A stretch of 64,000 nt of DNA from Candidatus Uabimicrobium amorphum (GCF_009002475.1 NZ_AP019860.1:8243547-8307546); one strand, 5' to 3'. Counted from the stretch's first letter, positions 34,778-43,479 are shown. Notes: generated by a model not told the origin, from the sequence alone. A program made the numbers and translations.

Positions 34778-35980
34778 ATGTATCCATTTGTGAAATTCGG
34801 CATCCTCCATGTGCAACTTTTTAGCTTGTTTTTAGCATTGGGAGCTATTTTCGCCGTATTTTTCGCATTAAAAAAATTTATACAACACAATCTGCCACCA
34901 GAACATGTTTTTTATTTGGGAACCATCTCCGTCGTTGCGGGAACAATTGGCTCGCGTCTCTTTTATATTTTTGAGTACCATCGAGAATATCACTGGCAAA
35001 TATTCAACCTTGTAGATGGCGGCTGGAGCCTTGCAGGTTTTTTTTTGGGGCTAGCATTTTTTATTTCACGCCGTTATTATTCGTTAACCGCTCTCATGCT
35101 AATTACTTTTTATCTTCGTTCAAAACAAATCAACATTTTTCCCATAACCGTAGCACTTATCATCGCTTTATCTTTACACACTGTTTATCGACATAAAATT
35201 TTGCCCTTCAAAAATAAGTGGCTGTATCTCGCAATGTTGGTATGTGGAATCGTATTCGCCAGAATTACTTTTTTGTACATTCATTTCAACTCATACTCCT
35301 GGGATATTTTTCAAATCCACCGTGGAGGCATGACAGTATACGGCGGTTTTTTACTAGCGTTGTTGTGTTGTATTCTTTATGTACGCAAACAACAAATTCC
35401 CCTACGGGCCACTTTGGATATTCTACTAACAGTTACTTTTTTGGCTCTTGCCTTCGGACGCGTGGGTTGTTTTTTTAACGGTTGCTGCTTCGGAAAGGAT
35501 TGCCACACACCATCGGTCTATTCCGTACAGTTTCCCACAAACTCTCCCAGTGGTTTCCATCAACTCCGTGGACTAAACAAACTCTATTTATGGAATTCGT
35601 ACACACCACAGGCAAGATCACTGTCCGCTTTTTTACAGCAATTTCCCAAACAACTAGACGAAAAAACACGCGCGATTTTTTTTCCCCGAGTATACGCAAC
35701 ACAGTTAATCTCAGCACTATATAACTTTCTTATTTTTATATTTTTATACTTTTTTCTCGGCAAAAAAAAATACGACGGGCAAGTGGCAGTCTATGGAATT
35801 TGCATGTATGCTGTTTGTCGTTTTTGTATCGAGGTTTTCCGAGGGGACAATCCATTTGCCATCTCAGGACTCACAGGAGCACAATGTGTCAGTTTTGTCC
35901 TGTTTTGTGTTAGTATTAGTTTTATTTTATCACATAAAGCGCTCCACAAACGCTCTATGATAACTAGAAAAGAGATATAA
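34778..35980 (+). CDS. lgt: Prolipoprotein diacylglyceryl transferase, with duplicated core segment
   Basis: Lgt transfers diacylglycerol to the lipobox Cys of prolipoproteins in the inner membrane. The signature GRVGCFFNGCCFG is at about 229-241, followed by YSVQFP, a PRVYATQLISALYN segment in place of HPSQLYE, and RFCIEVFRGDNP near the end. At 400 aa it is longer than typical. The segment TIGSRLFYIFEYHREYHW...GGWSLAGFFLGL (about 57-92) is echoed by IVFARITFLYIHFNSYSW...GGMTVYGGFLL (about 158-193), suggesting an internal duplication with a degenerate first copy. Membrane helices alternate throughout. The stop overlaps the next start by one base. Confidence 0.9.
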   Translation: MYPFVKFGILHVQLFSLFLALGAIFAVFFALKKFIQHNLPPEHVFYLGTISVVAGTIGSRLFYIFEYHREYHWQIFNLVDGGWSLAGFFLGLAFFISRRYYSLTALMLITFYLRSKQINIFPITVALIIALSLHTVYRHKILPFKNKWLYLAMLVCGIVFARITFLYIHFNSYSWDIFQIHRGGMTVYGGFLLALLCCILYVRKQQIPLRATLDILLTVTFLALAFGRVGCFFNGCCFGKDCHTPSVYSVQFPTNSPSGFHQLRGLNKLYLWNSYTPQARSLSAFLQQFPKQLDEKTRAIFFPRVYATQLISALYNFLIFIFLYFFLGKKKYDGQVAVYGICMYAVCRFCIEVFRGDNPFAISGLTGAQCVSFVLFCVSISFILSHKALHKRSMITRKEI

Positions 35981-36795
35981 TGGACACCGAAAACAAAATA
36001 CAAGAGGCTGTTTCTTACATACGTGAAAAGTATGCCAACCCGCCACAAATAGGCATTATACTTGGTTCAGGTTTCAGTTTTTTCCAAGAGCACCTACAAG
36101 ACTCTACAGTAATTGCTTACTCGGACATACCGAACTTTCCCGTTTCCACCGTAGAAGGGCATGCGGGAAACTTGGTGATGGGAAAATGCCAAGGCAAAGA
36201 GCTATGTGTGATGGCAGGACGATTTCACTACTACGAAGGCTACACTATGCAAGACATCACTTTCCCTGTAAGAGTGATGGCCGCTTTGGGCATAAAGACA
36301 CTTGTTGTCACCAATGCGGCTGGAGGCATAAACAAATCTTACTCTGTAGGAGACTTTGTGGCACTAACCGACCACATTAACTTGCTTGGAAGCAGTCCTC
36401 TACGTGGTAAAGAAACTTCAGGACAACGTTTCATTGACATGACACATTGCTACACCAGTGAATTGCGCGACCAAGCCATAGAAACTTCAAAAAATCACGA
36501 CATAACGCTTCACCAGGGTGTGTACGCGGCGACTCACGGACCGAACTTTGAAACTCCTGCAGAAATTCGCATGATGCGTGTTATGGGAGCTGATTTAGTG
36601 GGAATGTCTACCGTTCCCGAAGTGATCGTTGCGCGGCAGCTACAATTGCAAATTCTCGGTATTTCCTGTGTAACAAACATGGCCGCTGGTGTGCTTGACC
36701 AAGAGCTATCACACCATGAAGTAATGGATACCATGGACAAAAACCGCCAAAAATTTGTCGGATTTATCGAAGAGCTCATCGCAAACAAACTTTAG
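35980..36795 (+). CDS. punA: Purine nucleoside phosphorylase (trimeric type)
   Basis: Phosphorolysis of inosine/guanosine-type nucleosides in purine salvage. 271 aa of the PNP/MTAP family: phosphate site ILGSGFSFF near 24-32 and GHAGNLVMG, purine-site VVTNAAGGINKSY (about 109-121), YAATHGPNFETPAEIRMM, GADLVGMSTVPEV and the closing CVTNMAAGVLDQELSHHEV. The ATG overlaps the lgt stop (TAATG), so lgt and this gene are translationally coupled. A terminator follows. Confidence 0.93.
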   Translation: MDTENKIQEAVSYIREKYANPPQIGIILGSGFSFFQEHLQDSTVIAYSDIPNFPVSTVEGHAGNLVMGKCQGKELCVMAGRFHYYEGYTMQDITFPVRVMAALGIKTLVVTNAAGGINKSYSVGDFVALTDHINLLGSSPLRGKETSGQRFIDMTHCYTSELRDQAIETSKNHDITLHQGVYAATHGPNFETPAEIRMMRVMGADLVGMSTVPEVIVARQLQLQILGISCVTNMAAGVLDQELSHHEVMDTMDKNRQKFVGFIEELIANKL

Positions 36796-36825
36796 TTTAC
36801 ACAATAAAACTCTTCATCAAAATAT

Positions 36826-36872
36826 AATCTCCTAACCTTTCGCTAATGTCTGAGAGGCTAGGAGATTTTTTT
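36826..36872 (+). terminator. Intrinsic terminator of the tRNA-Thr/RluA/lgt/PNP unit
   Basis: Stem AATCTCCTAaCCT with AGGcTAGGAGATT (12 pairs, one mismatch), loop about 15 bases, followed by TTTTTTT. Confidence 0.85.
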
Positions 36873-36888
36873 ATTTGCGTGTAGGCAT

Positions 36889-36916
36889 AAAAAAACCCTC
36901 GTTATGTAAACGAGGG
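36889..36916 (-). terminator. Intrinsic terminator of the tRNA-Cys/tRNA-Leu operon
   Basis: On the minus strand CCCTCGTTTACATAACGAGGG (stem of 8 pairs) is followed by seven T residues. It sits directly after the tRNA-Leu and faces the convergent terminator at 36826. Confidence 0.9.
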
Positions 36917-36923
36917 TAATATG

Positions 36924-37007
36924 TAGGTGAGGCGGGACTCGAACCCGCACAGACCGAAGTCCATTGGATTTTAAGTCCAACGCGTATACCAATTCCGCCA
37001 CTCACCC
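36924..37007 (-). tRNA. tRNA-Leu (anticodon TAA)
   Basis: 84-base class II tRNA: acceptor GGGTGAG/CTCACCT (first pair G-U), D arm GCG/CGC, anticodon stem TTGGA/TCCAA with loop CTTAAAA, long variable arm GGACTTCGGTCT, T arm GCGGG-TTCGAGT-CCCGC, discriminator A. CCA not encoded. Confidence 0.95.
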
Positions 37008-37013
37008 GAGTCT

Positions 37014-37089
37014 TGGAGGTGGCACCCGGATTTGAACCGGGGATGGTGGATTTGCAATCCACTGCCTTAGGCCACTTGGCTATGCCACC
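37014..37089 (-). tRNA. tRNA-Cys (anticodon GCA)
   Basis: Acceptor GGTGGCA/TGCCACC, D arm GCC/GGC, anticodon stem GTGGA/TCCAC with loop TTGCAAA, T arm CCCGG-TTCAAAT-CCGGG, discriminator T as usual for Cys. Unlike the two other tRNAs here, CCA is encoded (37014-37016). It lies six bases upstream of tRNA-Leu in the same transcript. Confidence 0.95.
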
Positions 37090-37106
37090 TGTACTGTGCA
37101 GAGAGA

Positions 37107-37134
37107 ATTATATTGCATTTCACATAAATGTCAA
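37107..37134 (-). promoter_or_regulatory. Near-consensus promoter of the tRNA-Cys/tRNA-Leu operon
   Basis: On the minus strand TTGACA (37134-37129), 16-bp spacer, TATAAT (37112-37107). Start near 37100, 11 bases ahead of tRNA-Cys. Confidence 0.9.
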
Positions 37135-37154
37135 GAGAAAAATTTAGCTTTTTT

Positions 37155-37327
37155 TAGTACTACAGTGTAAATATACTACAATTACACTCAAGTCTAGCAA
37201 AACCAAGTGTGTCATGCCTGACTACGATCAGGCATCCACAAACGAAAAATAAACTTGTAAACGCCTGGATCCCTTGTCGGGGCAAGGGATGACACTAATA
37301 TAATTTATAGTTACAACTGTAGTACTA
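37155..37327. mobile_element. MITE-like element with terminal inverted repeats
   Basis: Ends TAGTACTACAGT (37155-37166) and ACTGTAGTACTA (37316-37327) are perfect inverted repeats; read as TA plus GTACTACAGT they fit a TA target duplication, as in Tc1/mariner/IS630 elements. The 173 bp have no coding capacity and contain the interspersed palindromic element at 37209-37295. Non-autonomous transposable element by inference; no transposase is present in the window. Confidence 0.6.
37209..37295. repeat. Interspersed palindromic element, copy 2
   Basis: 87 bp bounded by GTGTCAT and ATGACAC, with hairpins GCCTGACTACGATCAGGC at the left and ATCCCTTG/CAAGGGAT at the right and a CTGGATCCCT block. Same architecture as the copy at 19618-19701. 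Confidence 0.85.
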
Positions 37328-37348
37328 TATTAAAAATTCTCATCTCAC

Positions 37349-37378
37349 AAAAAAATAAGGCATCACAAATGTGATGCC
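37349..37378 (-). terminator. Intrinsic terminator of the subtilase gene
   Basis: On the minus strand GGCATCAC/GTGATGCC, 8-bp stem, 4-base loop, followed after TTA by a run of seven T residues. Confidence 0.85.
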
Positions 37379-37412
37379 TCATTTCACTTAATTCAGTTTT
37401 ATGATAAGTAGA

Positions 37413-38999
37413 TTACCACAAGCTGATGTGTACGGTAAGAGTAGCTTTACCAGTCATTTTTGTCTTGGTAATGCCTGTACCTTTGACCATGTTGTTGCCG
37501 CCTTTAACCTTGATTTTTACGTCAGATTTTTTGCCAGCAACTAGATCGCCATTGAATACTTCTTTGCCGTTAAGATTTGCAACTGCGTGACAATCAACAT
37601 CACACTCGATACCAACGATAGTTGCAGAGAAAGGAGCGTAAAGTTCTTTAGAGAACTCAGCTTTTCCATCAACTACGTCAACTTCGATTTCTTTTTCAAG
37701 ACGCATGGTGTTCATGTCACCACGAACGCCCATTTCCATTAGAGCAAAAGTAGCGCCTAGAGCGTTAGGTACGTCAACACAACCTTCGCCGTATACGTTC
37801 TTTTGCTTCTTGCCTTTAGCTGTAGACATTAAGATTTTCTTAAGTGCTGCAGGGCTTAGATTTCTGTTTGCACTTAGAAGAACAGCCAAAACACCAGAAA
37901 CGTGAGGAGTAGCCATAGAAGTACCAGAGATAGATCTTGTACCACTATTGATCCATAGAGACATAACGTTTACACCAGGAGCCACAACTTCTGGCTTGAT
38001 GTAACCTTTGTTCGTAGGTCCACGACTACTGAAAGAAGCAATGCCACCGCCTTGTGCGATTGCACCAACGGTAACAACGTCAGGTTGACAACCAGGTGTA
38101 CCAACAGTTCCTGAAGCAGAACCACTGTTACCAGCAGCAACACTACAAACGATACCAGCTTTAGTTGCGTTTGCAACTGCGGTTTCTACAGGGTTTGTAG
38201 ACCAACCTTCGGTTCCACCTAAACTCATGCTGATTACGTCAGCGTGCTTCGCTGCATATTCAACACCACTAGCAACTGCTTCCCAAGTTCCACTTCCGCT
38301 AGAACCAAGAACTTTTACGCCGAAAACTTTTGCTGCAGTAGCAACACCATACTTAGGACTTACAACAGTACCTGCACAGTGAGTTCCGTGACCGTTACCA
38401 TCGTTAGCTGTAGGTTCACCACTTACGTAAGATTTGCATAGGTTTTTGATGACTTGACCAGCACCAAAACCAGGGTGGTTCATTTGGATACCTGTGTCAA
38501 CAACACCAACAACAACTCCGCTACCTTTGTAGCCTTTGTTTTGGCTAGCTCTGATGTGGTTTAGACCCCAAGTATTTCTTGTATCTTCACCAGCAATTGG
38601 GTTGATCATTACTTGAGGAGCATCAAGAGAAAGAGTATAAATGTCATTGTGAAGAGCTAGTTCTTGGATCGCACTAGCTGTCGCTTTAATAGCGATACAG
38701 TTTGACATTTGGAACTGAGTAATTTTGCTAATAGCACCTTCGCCTTGCAATTTTTCGCAAAGACCTTTTACAAAGTGTTGGTCAGCAGCACATTCTTGTG
38801 CAAGAATGTCTAAGATTTGTGCTTTGTCAGCACCGCGAACAGCGTTAACTACAGCTTCTTTTTTCAAAGTAACGATAACTTGTAGTTCACCACGCTCGGT
38901 ATTCATCGCATTTTGTAGATCTTGGCCGATGATTGCATCTGCGAATACAGGTGTAGCACATACAGCAAGAATCAAAAGGATAGATAGAATTCTTTGCAT
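37413..38999 (-). CDS. Secreted subtilisin-family serine protease
   Basis: S8 protease (528 aa). Signal peptide about 1-20 (ends TPVFA), inhibitor I9-like propeptide about 30-130, catalytic domain about 140-420 with Asp in VVGVVDTGI, His in GNGHGTHCAGT and Ser in SGTSMATPHVSG; oxyanion Asn in AAGNSG. The C-terminal 100 residues form a beta-rich domain. Triad complete, so active. Codon use differs strongly from its neighbours (GGT, GCT, GTT, TCT, AAG favoured), typical of a highly expressed gene. It has its own promoter, a 5' hairpin leader and its own terminator. AAAGGA precedes the ATG. Confidence 0.93.
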   Translation of the reverse strand: MQRILSILLILAVCATPVFADAIIGQDLQNAMNTERGELQVIVTLKKEAVVNAVRGADKAQILDILAQECAADQHFVKGLCEKLQGEGAISKITQFQMSNCIAIKATASAIQELALHNDIYTLSLDAPQVMINPIAGEDTRNTWGLNHIRASQNKGYKGSGVVVGVVDTGIQMNHPGFGAGQVIKNLCKSYVSGEPTANDGNGHGTHCAGTVVSPKYGVATAAKVFGVKVLGSSGSGTWEAVASGVEYAAKHADVISMSLGGTEGWSTNPVETAVANATKAGIVCSVAAGNSGSASGTVGTPGCQPDVVTVGAIAQGGGIASFSSRGPTNKGYIKPEVVAPGVNVMSLWINSGTRSISGTSMATPHVSGVLAVLLSANRNLSPAALKKILMSTAKGKKQKNVYGEGCVDVPNALGATFALMEMGVRGDMNTMRLEKEIEVDVVDGKAEFSKELYAPFSATIVGIECDVDCHAVANLNGKEVFNGDLVAGKKSDVKIKVKGGNNMVKGTGITKTKMTGKATLTVHISLW

Positions 39000-39030
39000 T
39001 GTAATTCCTTTTTTGAGAGAGTTTTGTTCA

Positions 39031-39055
39031 ATACACCAAGAACAACTCGGTGTAT
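39031..39055 (-). promoter_or_regulatory. 5' leader hairpin of the subtilase mRNA
   Basis: ATACACC and GGTGTAT pair (7 bp), then one mismatch, two more pairs and a 5-base loop. With the predicted start near 39056 the stem forms the extreme 5' end of the mRNA, a placement known to protect transcripts such as ompA. Confidence 0.6.
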
Positions 39056-39062
39056 CATTGAG

Positions 39063-39090
39063 AATATATTCTACTACATTTTATTTTCAA
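39063..39090 (-). promoter_or_regulatory. Candidate promoter of the subtilase gene
   Basis: On the minus strand TTGAAA (39090-39085), 16-bp spacer, TATATT (39068-39063). Confidence 0.65.
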
Positions 39091-39160
39091 TTTTAAGTAA
39101 ATTCTTTGCCTGTGTATACAGCAACAACGATGCCAAAAATATAGAAAGTATAAAAAAATA

Positions 39161-39191
39161 CAAAAAAAAATATAGAATTGTGTGCAATTCT
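39161..39191 (-). terminator. Intrinsic terminator for the leftward kinase operon
   Basis: On the minus strand AGAATTG-CACA-CAATTCT (7-bp stem) then TATA and a run of nine T residues. It lies about 180 bases after the stop codon at 39370. Confidence 0.65.
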
Positions 39192-39369
39192 GGTCACTAC
39201 AAGCGAAATTTTGCCATAGTAGTCACTATATTGTTTTGACATAGAAAAGAGAGTATTGTGTATTTTTTTCCATGAAGAGTGTTACATTTTGTAATAGTGA
39301 CGACGAAATATTTGGAAATATGCTTGGAAATTGGCCGTTTAGCAACGTCATGCATTGAAAAGAGGATGG
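39192..39369. other. Gene-free spacer with an orphan rightward promoter-like site
   Basis: TTGACA (39236-39241), 17-bp spacer, TGTATT (39259-39264) on the plus strand. The only frame after it is 28 codons (39272-39358) without a Shine-Dalgarno. A small palindrome TTACA-TTT-TGTAA is at 39291-39303. Nothing else is seen. Confidence 0.35.
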
Positions 39370-40872
39370 TTATTTTTGGAAAAGAAAAATCTTAAAGTAT
39401 TGTTTTGTTGGAGTTTTGTAGTGGTACTGCAGAAGCTGAATCTCGATTTTTTGTAATACGACTAAAAATTTACTCTGCACCATTTGTTTTTTTGCTGCCC
39501 ATGTGTTGAGAACTTTTACAAACAGACAAAAAGGTTCTGTTTCACAGACAAAAGAAAACTTACGGCGCGAAATTTCAGAAGCCGTTTTTTGAATCGCAGG
39601 CTTTGATATTTTCTGTTTCAATTGTGAAATAATTTGCAAAATTTGCTGCTTTTCTTGCTGCTGTTTTTGGGAGATTACACCTTTACTACCTACTTGTAGT
39701 AAAATTCGCCATACTTGGTCTTTCGTATTGAAAAAGCTTTGAGTAAATCTACTTTGGTGAGCATTTTTTAATTGCAAAATCAACTCATAGTATCCCACAC
39801 TTAGTTTTTGTGCGATTGTCGTATCAAATTGACTTTTTTCATCAACAACAAAACAATCTTGGTATAGTTGTTGTCGTTGCTGCCATTTACACAAAATGAC
39901 ATCGAATTTGGGTCTTAGGTTCTTAGGGACAAAGGATACATCCAGTTTACCGCTAACATTTACAAGGTTTTGTTGGTATTTCACCTCCACAGTCATTAAC
40001 TTCGGAATTGTTTTTAGAAGCTGATGCGGTTTGTATTTTTCGGCCAGTTGCAGCCATTCATCCGCGGTAACAAAAATATTTCCCCACTTGCGATTATTCT
40101 TATTGCTAAGATATTTTTCATGATTAATTTTGTGATTTTTTGCTTTCACTTTTTGCGCAACTTTTACCTGTGTATAGGTCTCTTGGCGAACATCCACCAC
40201 CACTTTTTCGGGTTTGTAGGTAATGGTTTTGTAGGAGGCCATCGAAAGTAATAACAGAGGGAAGAAGAGTAACAGAAATGTTATTGTCACAATAAAAAGT
40301 CGTGCACGAAACGAAAAAGGCATTTTTCGCGATCGTAAGATGTGACCAATGGAAGTTTGTTTCACTTCAAACTGGGAAATATTTTCTTTAACGCGGTCCA
40401 GTACCGCCTCAAGAACCTCTTCCGAAATAAGCTTTGTCTTCGCCGCAAAGGCTCTCCACGAATCGTCTACGCCAATTTGCTGTAATTTTTGCAAAATTTG
40501 CAAGTACTTTCCGACCTCTTGTCGCGAAATAACCTCATATTGCACCAACATATTACCAATATATAAATTTTTTTGTGAAATTTTTTTCTTTTTGTCGTTG
40601 GCAAATTTTCTCAAGGGTAGTTTTAAAAGAAATTCATATCTGCGACGATAGACGATGCGTCTTTCATATAAAATACGTATTAACGTTTTATCATTCTGTT
40701 CTAATACTTGTGCGCAAATTGCACCAATAGCATCTTTCTCTTTGATCACACCTTTTTGAAGGGCAAACCGCACACGTGAACAATCTTTTGCCTGTAATTT
40801 CCGATACAGTTTATTGATTTTCCCTTGTTTTGAGGGGGCAATTTTAAATTTTTTGTCGCGTCTTATTTTCAT
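39370..40872 (-). CDS. Membrane-anchored partner protein of the kinase operon, unknown
   Basis: 500 aa, not a recognised family as a whole. Residues about 85-160 (YIGNMLVQYEVISRQEVGKYLQ, LISEEVLEAVLDRV) have the MshEN/GspE-N-like helical pattern also seen at the N-terminus of the kinase encoded just upstream. One membrane helix at about 193-215. The remaining 280 residues would be outside the cytoplasm and contain beta-rich segments (VEVKYQQNLVNVSGKLDV) and a Gln/Lys-rich coiled-coil stretch. The gene starts three bases after the kinase stop codon, so the two are translated together. Possibly a regulator or receptor for the kinase, by position. Confidence 0.7.
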   Translation of the reverse strand: MKIRRDKKFKIAPSKQGKINKLYRKLQAKDCSRVRFALQKGVIKEKDAIGAICAQVLEQNDKTLIRILYERRIVYRRRYEFLLKLPLRKFANDKKKKISQKNLYIGNMLVQYEVISRQEVGKYLQILQKLQQIGVDDSWRAFAAKTKLISEEVLEAVLDRVKENISQFEVKQTSIGHILRSRKMPFSFRARLFIVTITFLLLFFPLLLLSMASYKTITYKPEKVVVDVRQETYTQVKVAQKVKAKNHKINHEKYLSNKNNRKWGNIFVTADEWLQLAEKYKPHQLLKTIPKLMTVEVKYQQNLVNVSGKLDVSFVPKNLRPKFDVILCKWQQRQQLYQDCFVVDEKSQFDTTIAQKLSVGYYELILQLKNAHQSRFTQSFFNTKDQVWRILLQVGSKGVISQKQQQEKQQILQIISQLKQKISKPAIQKTASEISRRKFSFVCETEPFCLFVKVLNTWAAKKQMVQSKFLVVLQKIEIQLLQYHYKTPTKQYFKIFLFQK

Positions 40873-40875
40873 GGC

Positions 40876-43479
40876 CTATTTCAAAAGTTTATATATGTAA
40901 GAAGTTTCGTCCTTGTAGCCTTTTTTCTCTGTTACAGTATAGTAGATGGTATCGTCTGTCGAAAACCAGTTTTCGTACATCTTCGAAGTTTGGCCTGGCA
41001 CTTTTAACTGATATGTGACAACCGCGACTCCGCGAAACATTAAGTATAAATAACTTTGATTCGCTATGTAATACATACTATTTCCCAAACCGACAGGACT
41101 TGTCAAGGTCCCTTTGATGTTTTTCTCCCAAAGTAAAGAACCAGAACCATTGTTGATCTCTAGTCCCAAGATTTGTTTTTTGCATATTATATTGGTATAT
41201 TCATCAAAGTAGATGGGCGTTTCATTTTGTTTAAAATGGTTACTTGTGTATAGTACCGTTTTTTCTTTGCTATTTGTATCGTAAACTTCAAAGTACTCAC
41301 CTGCCGTGGTATAAATTTTAGTCCCTCTCACTACAGGAGCAGAGTTTACCAACGATTGAGTTGTATAGTTGGCCGTTTCTTTTATTTTCCTTTGCACTTG
41401 AAACACCTGGACTTTTCCACGTTGCGGATTGTCTTCATCAATTTTACTGACAACCAAAGTTTCCTCATGTGCTCCTAAATAACAAGCTTTGGAGTTTTTC
41501 AACGCGAGTGACCACTTATGTAACCTGGAAGAGTTTAGATCAACAGCCATGACACGACGTTTGCTGTGACTAATAAAAAACATCGTCTCTCCACAAAAAA
41601 CCGGTTGCGAGGTATTACCAAAACTTTTGGCGCATATTAATTTCCATACACCGCCATAAAAACGATACACTCCCCGCCCTGTAACCACATAAACACTATT
41701 TTTCCAAACCCGACCAGCGACCACGGTCGTTTTCTTTAAATCTTTGATAAAGATATATTTCGCATCACTCACACTCGTGTCGAAAATTCCCTCAGACTTA
41801 AAATCCAAGGGCTTATTCGTTAATCGCGCGGCATACAAAAAAACAGAGTTTCTCTTTCCCTTAATTTTTTTCAATAACGGCACGACTAAAAAATTATTAT
41901 GCACTACCGGTGTCAGAAAAAAACCTTGTTTTTTACCGATAAATACATGCTTTTCACCAATAGGTATCGATTTGTTCACCGTTTTAATACCATCTTGCAA
42001 TTGATATTTTCGCAACTTGTCTTGCAAATCGCTATTTTTGCTTTCCAATTCCTGTAGTTTCTCGGTATTGGTTGGTGGAGCAAATATATACATAACGATC
42101 AGACCGACAATAAATGCAGCCACCGCAGGAAAATACTTTTTGTATTGCGATCCCAAATCTTCGCGCTGAAAATTGACATTATGAGTTTTGTTTTCTTGTT
42201 TCTTTTTGAGATAATTTTCCAAATCTTTTGTCATATCAATGGCGCGGTAGTAACGTTTTTCCTTAGTTTTCGCCATCGCTTTTAGACATATATTTTCAAT
42301 GGTACGCGGTATTTCTTTCACGTAAGTTGTTGGTGGGGGCGGTGCTGCTTTGGCAATCTTCGTTAACAGTGCCACAAGTTCACGCGCTTCAAAGGGTAAG
42401 CGTCCTGTCAATAGTTCGTAAAAAGTCACCCCAAGAGAATAAATATCACTTTGGGCATCAATTTCTTTATGGCGATTACGCGCTTGCTCGGGCGACATGT
42501 AGGAAGGTGTTCCGGCAAAAGCCTGTGTCTTTGTTACCTTGGTTCCCCCTTCAATGTCACGCGCCAACCCAAAATCCATGATGTATGGTTCACCCTTTTT
42601 ATCTAACATGACATTCGCTGGCTTTATGTCGCGGTGAATAATTTTTTTCTGGTGTGCAAAGTGCAAGGCTCTGGAGAGCTTAATCATAATATCGACAGCT
42701 TTGCGCAACGACATGCGCTTATTTTTTGCTAAATATTCCTCCAAAGATTGGCCTTCGATATACTGCATCGTAAAAAATACATTTCCACCTTCATCGCCAA
42801 TATCGTAGATTCCAACGATATTTGGGTGATCCAGTTGTGCTACAGCACGCGCTTCTCTCCGAAATCGTTCAATATTTTTATTGCTCTTTGTACCGCTGGA
42901 AATCAATTTTAATGCGACATCGCGCTGTAAATTGTCATCGCGAACTAAAAAGACTTCTCCCATATTACCTTCGCCAAGTTTACGGTGTACTTTGTAGCGT
43001 CCGATCATATCAGACTCATTCTCAGATTTCTCTTCTTGAGATTCCTCGATATTTGGCAAGGTATGGATGTCAGGAGTAGACGCGACTTCCGGCTCATCGT
43101 TCTTATCATGACGCAATGTATCATCGAAAGAAACAGGAGGAAGATCGGGTTTTAAATTTCCTTTTTCTTCAATAATTTGGGTGGGATATATCGCGTCTTC
43201 GGCAGGCTGGTCTTTCTTGAGTAGCTCTTCAAACAAGGTCAACTTATGCACTTGCATGATGGTTTCTTCTAGGGGATTGTTTTGTTTCTGCACATATTGT
43301 TGTTTGAGTTGATTTAAACTCTCATTGTCAATATAACCTAACTTAATGAGTACTTCAGCAACTCCGATCTCATTGCCTTGTTGTCTTTGTTGATGATATA
43401 CTTGTTTTGCTCTATTGAACTCTTCTTGAGTTAAACTTCCACTCAATCCTTCGCTCAGTAACCATCTTTCAAATTCCAT
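40876..43479 (-). CDS. Membrane Ser/Thr protein kinase with C-terminal propeller-like domain
   Basis: Hanks-type kinase of 867 aa. Residues 1-65 form an MshEN-like helical module (VLIKLGYIDNESLNQLKQQY). A charged linker runs to 160. Kinase 162-425: GEGNMG loop, Lys191, catalytic Asp283 in HRDIKPAN, DFG 302-304, SPEQ, DIYSLGVTFYELLTG. Membrane helix about 449-467, coiled coil 470-495. About 370 extracytoplasmic residues follow with repeated four-stranded blocks (for example YIFIKDLKKTTVVAGRVW, NSVYVVTGRGVYRFYGG) resembling a PQQ/WD-type propeller. The ATG at 43479 is preceded by AGGGGG; an earlier in-frame start adds 12 unlikely residues. Confidence 0.92.
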   Translation of the reverse strand: MEFERWLLSEGLSGSLTQEEFNRAKQVYHQQRQQGNEIGVAEVLIKLGYIDNESLNQLKQQYVQKQNNPLEETIMQVHKLTLFEELLKKDQPAEDAIYPTQIIEEKGNLKPDLPPVSFDDTLRHDKNDEPEVASTPDIHTLPNIEESQEEKSENESDMIGRYKVHRKLGEGNMGEVFLVRDDNLQRDVALKLISSGTKSNKNIERFRREARAVAQLDHPNIVGIYDIGDEGGNVFFTMQYIEGQSLEEYLAKNKRMSLRKAVDIMIKLSRALHFAHQKKIIHRDIKPANVMLDKKGEPYIMDFGLARDIEGGTKVTKTQAFAGTPSYMSPEQARNRHKEIDAQSDIYSLGVTFYELLTGRLPFEARELVALLTKIAKAAPPPPTTYVKEIPRTIENICLKAMAKTKEKRYYRAIDMTKDLENYLKKKQENKTHNVNFQREDLGSQYKKYFPAVAAFIVGLIVMYIFAPPTNTEKLQELESKNSDLQDKLRKYQLQDGIKTVNKSIPIGEKHVFIGKKQGFFLTPVVHNNFLVVPLLKKIKGKRNSVFLYAARLTNKPLDFKSEGIFDTSVSDAKYIFIKDLKKTTVVAGRVWKNSVYVVTGRGVYRFYGGVWKLICAKSFGNTSQPVFCGETMFFISHSKRRVMAVDLNSSRLHKWSLALKNSKACYLGAHEETLVVSKIDEDNPQRGKVQVFQVQRKIKETANYTTQSLVNSAPVVRGTKIYTTAGEYFEVYDTNSKEKTVLYTSNHFKQNETPIYFDEYTNIICKKQILGLEINNGSGSLLWEKNIKGTLTSPVGLGNSMYYIANQSYLYLMFRGVAVVTYQLKVPGQTSKMYENWFSTDDTIYYTVTEKKGYKDETSYIYKLLK

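Noticed and set aside
39236..39358. 28-codon gene after the TTGACA site
   Set aside because: No Shine-Dalgarno, weak -10, tiny product without features; kept only as an orphan promoter-like site.
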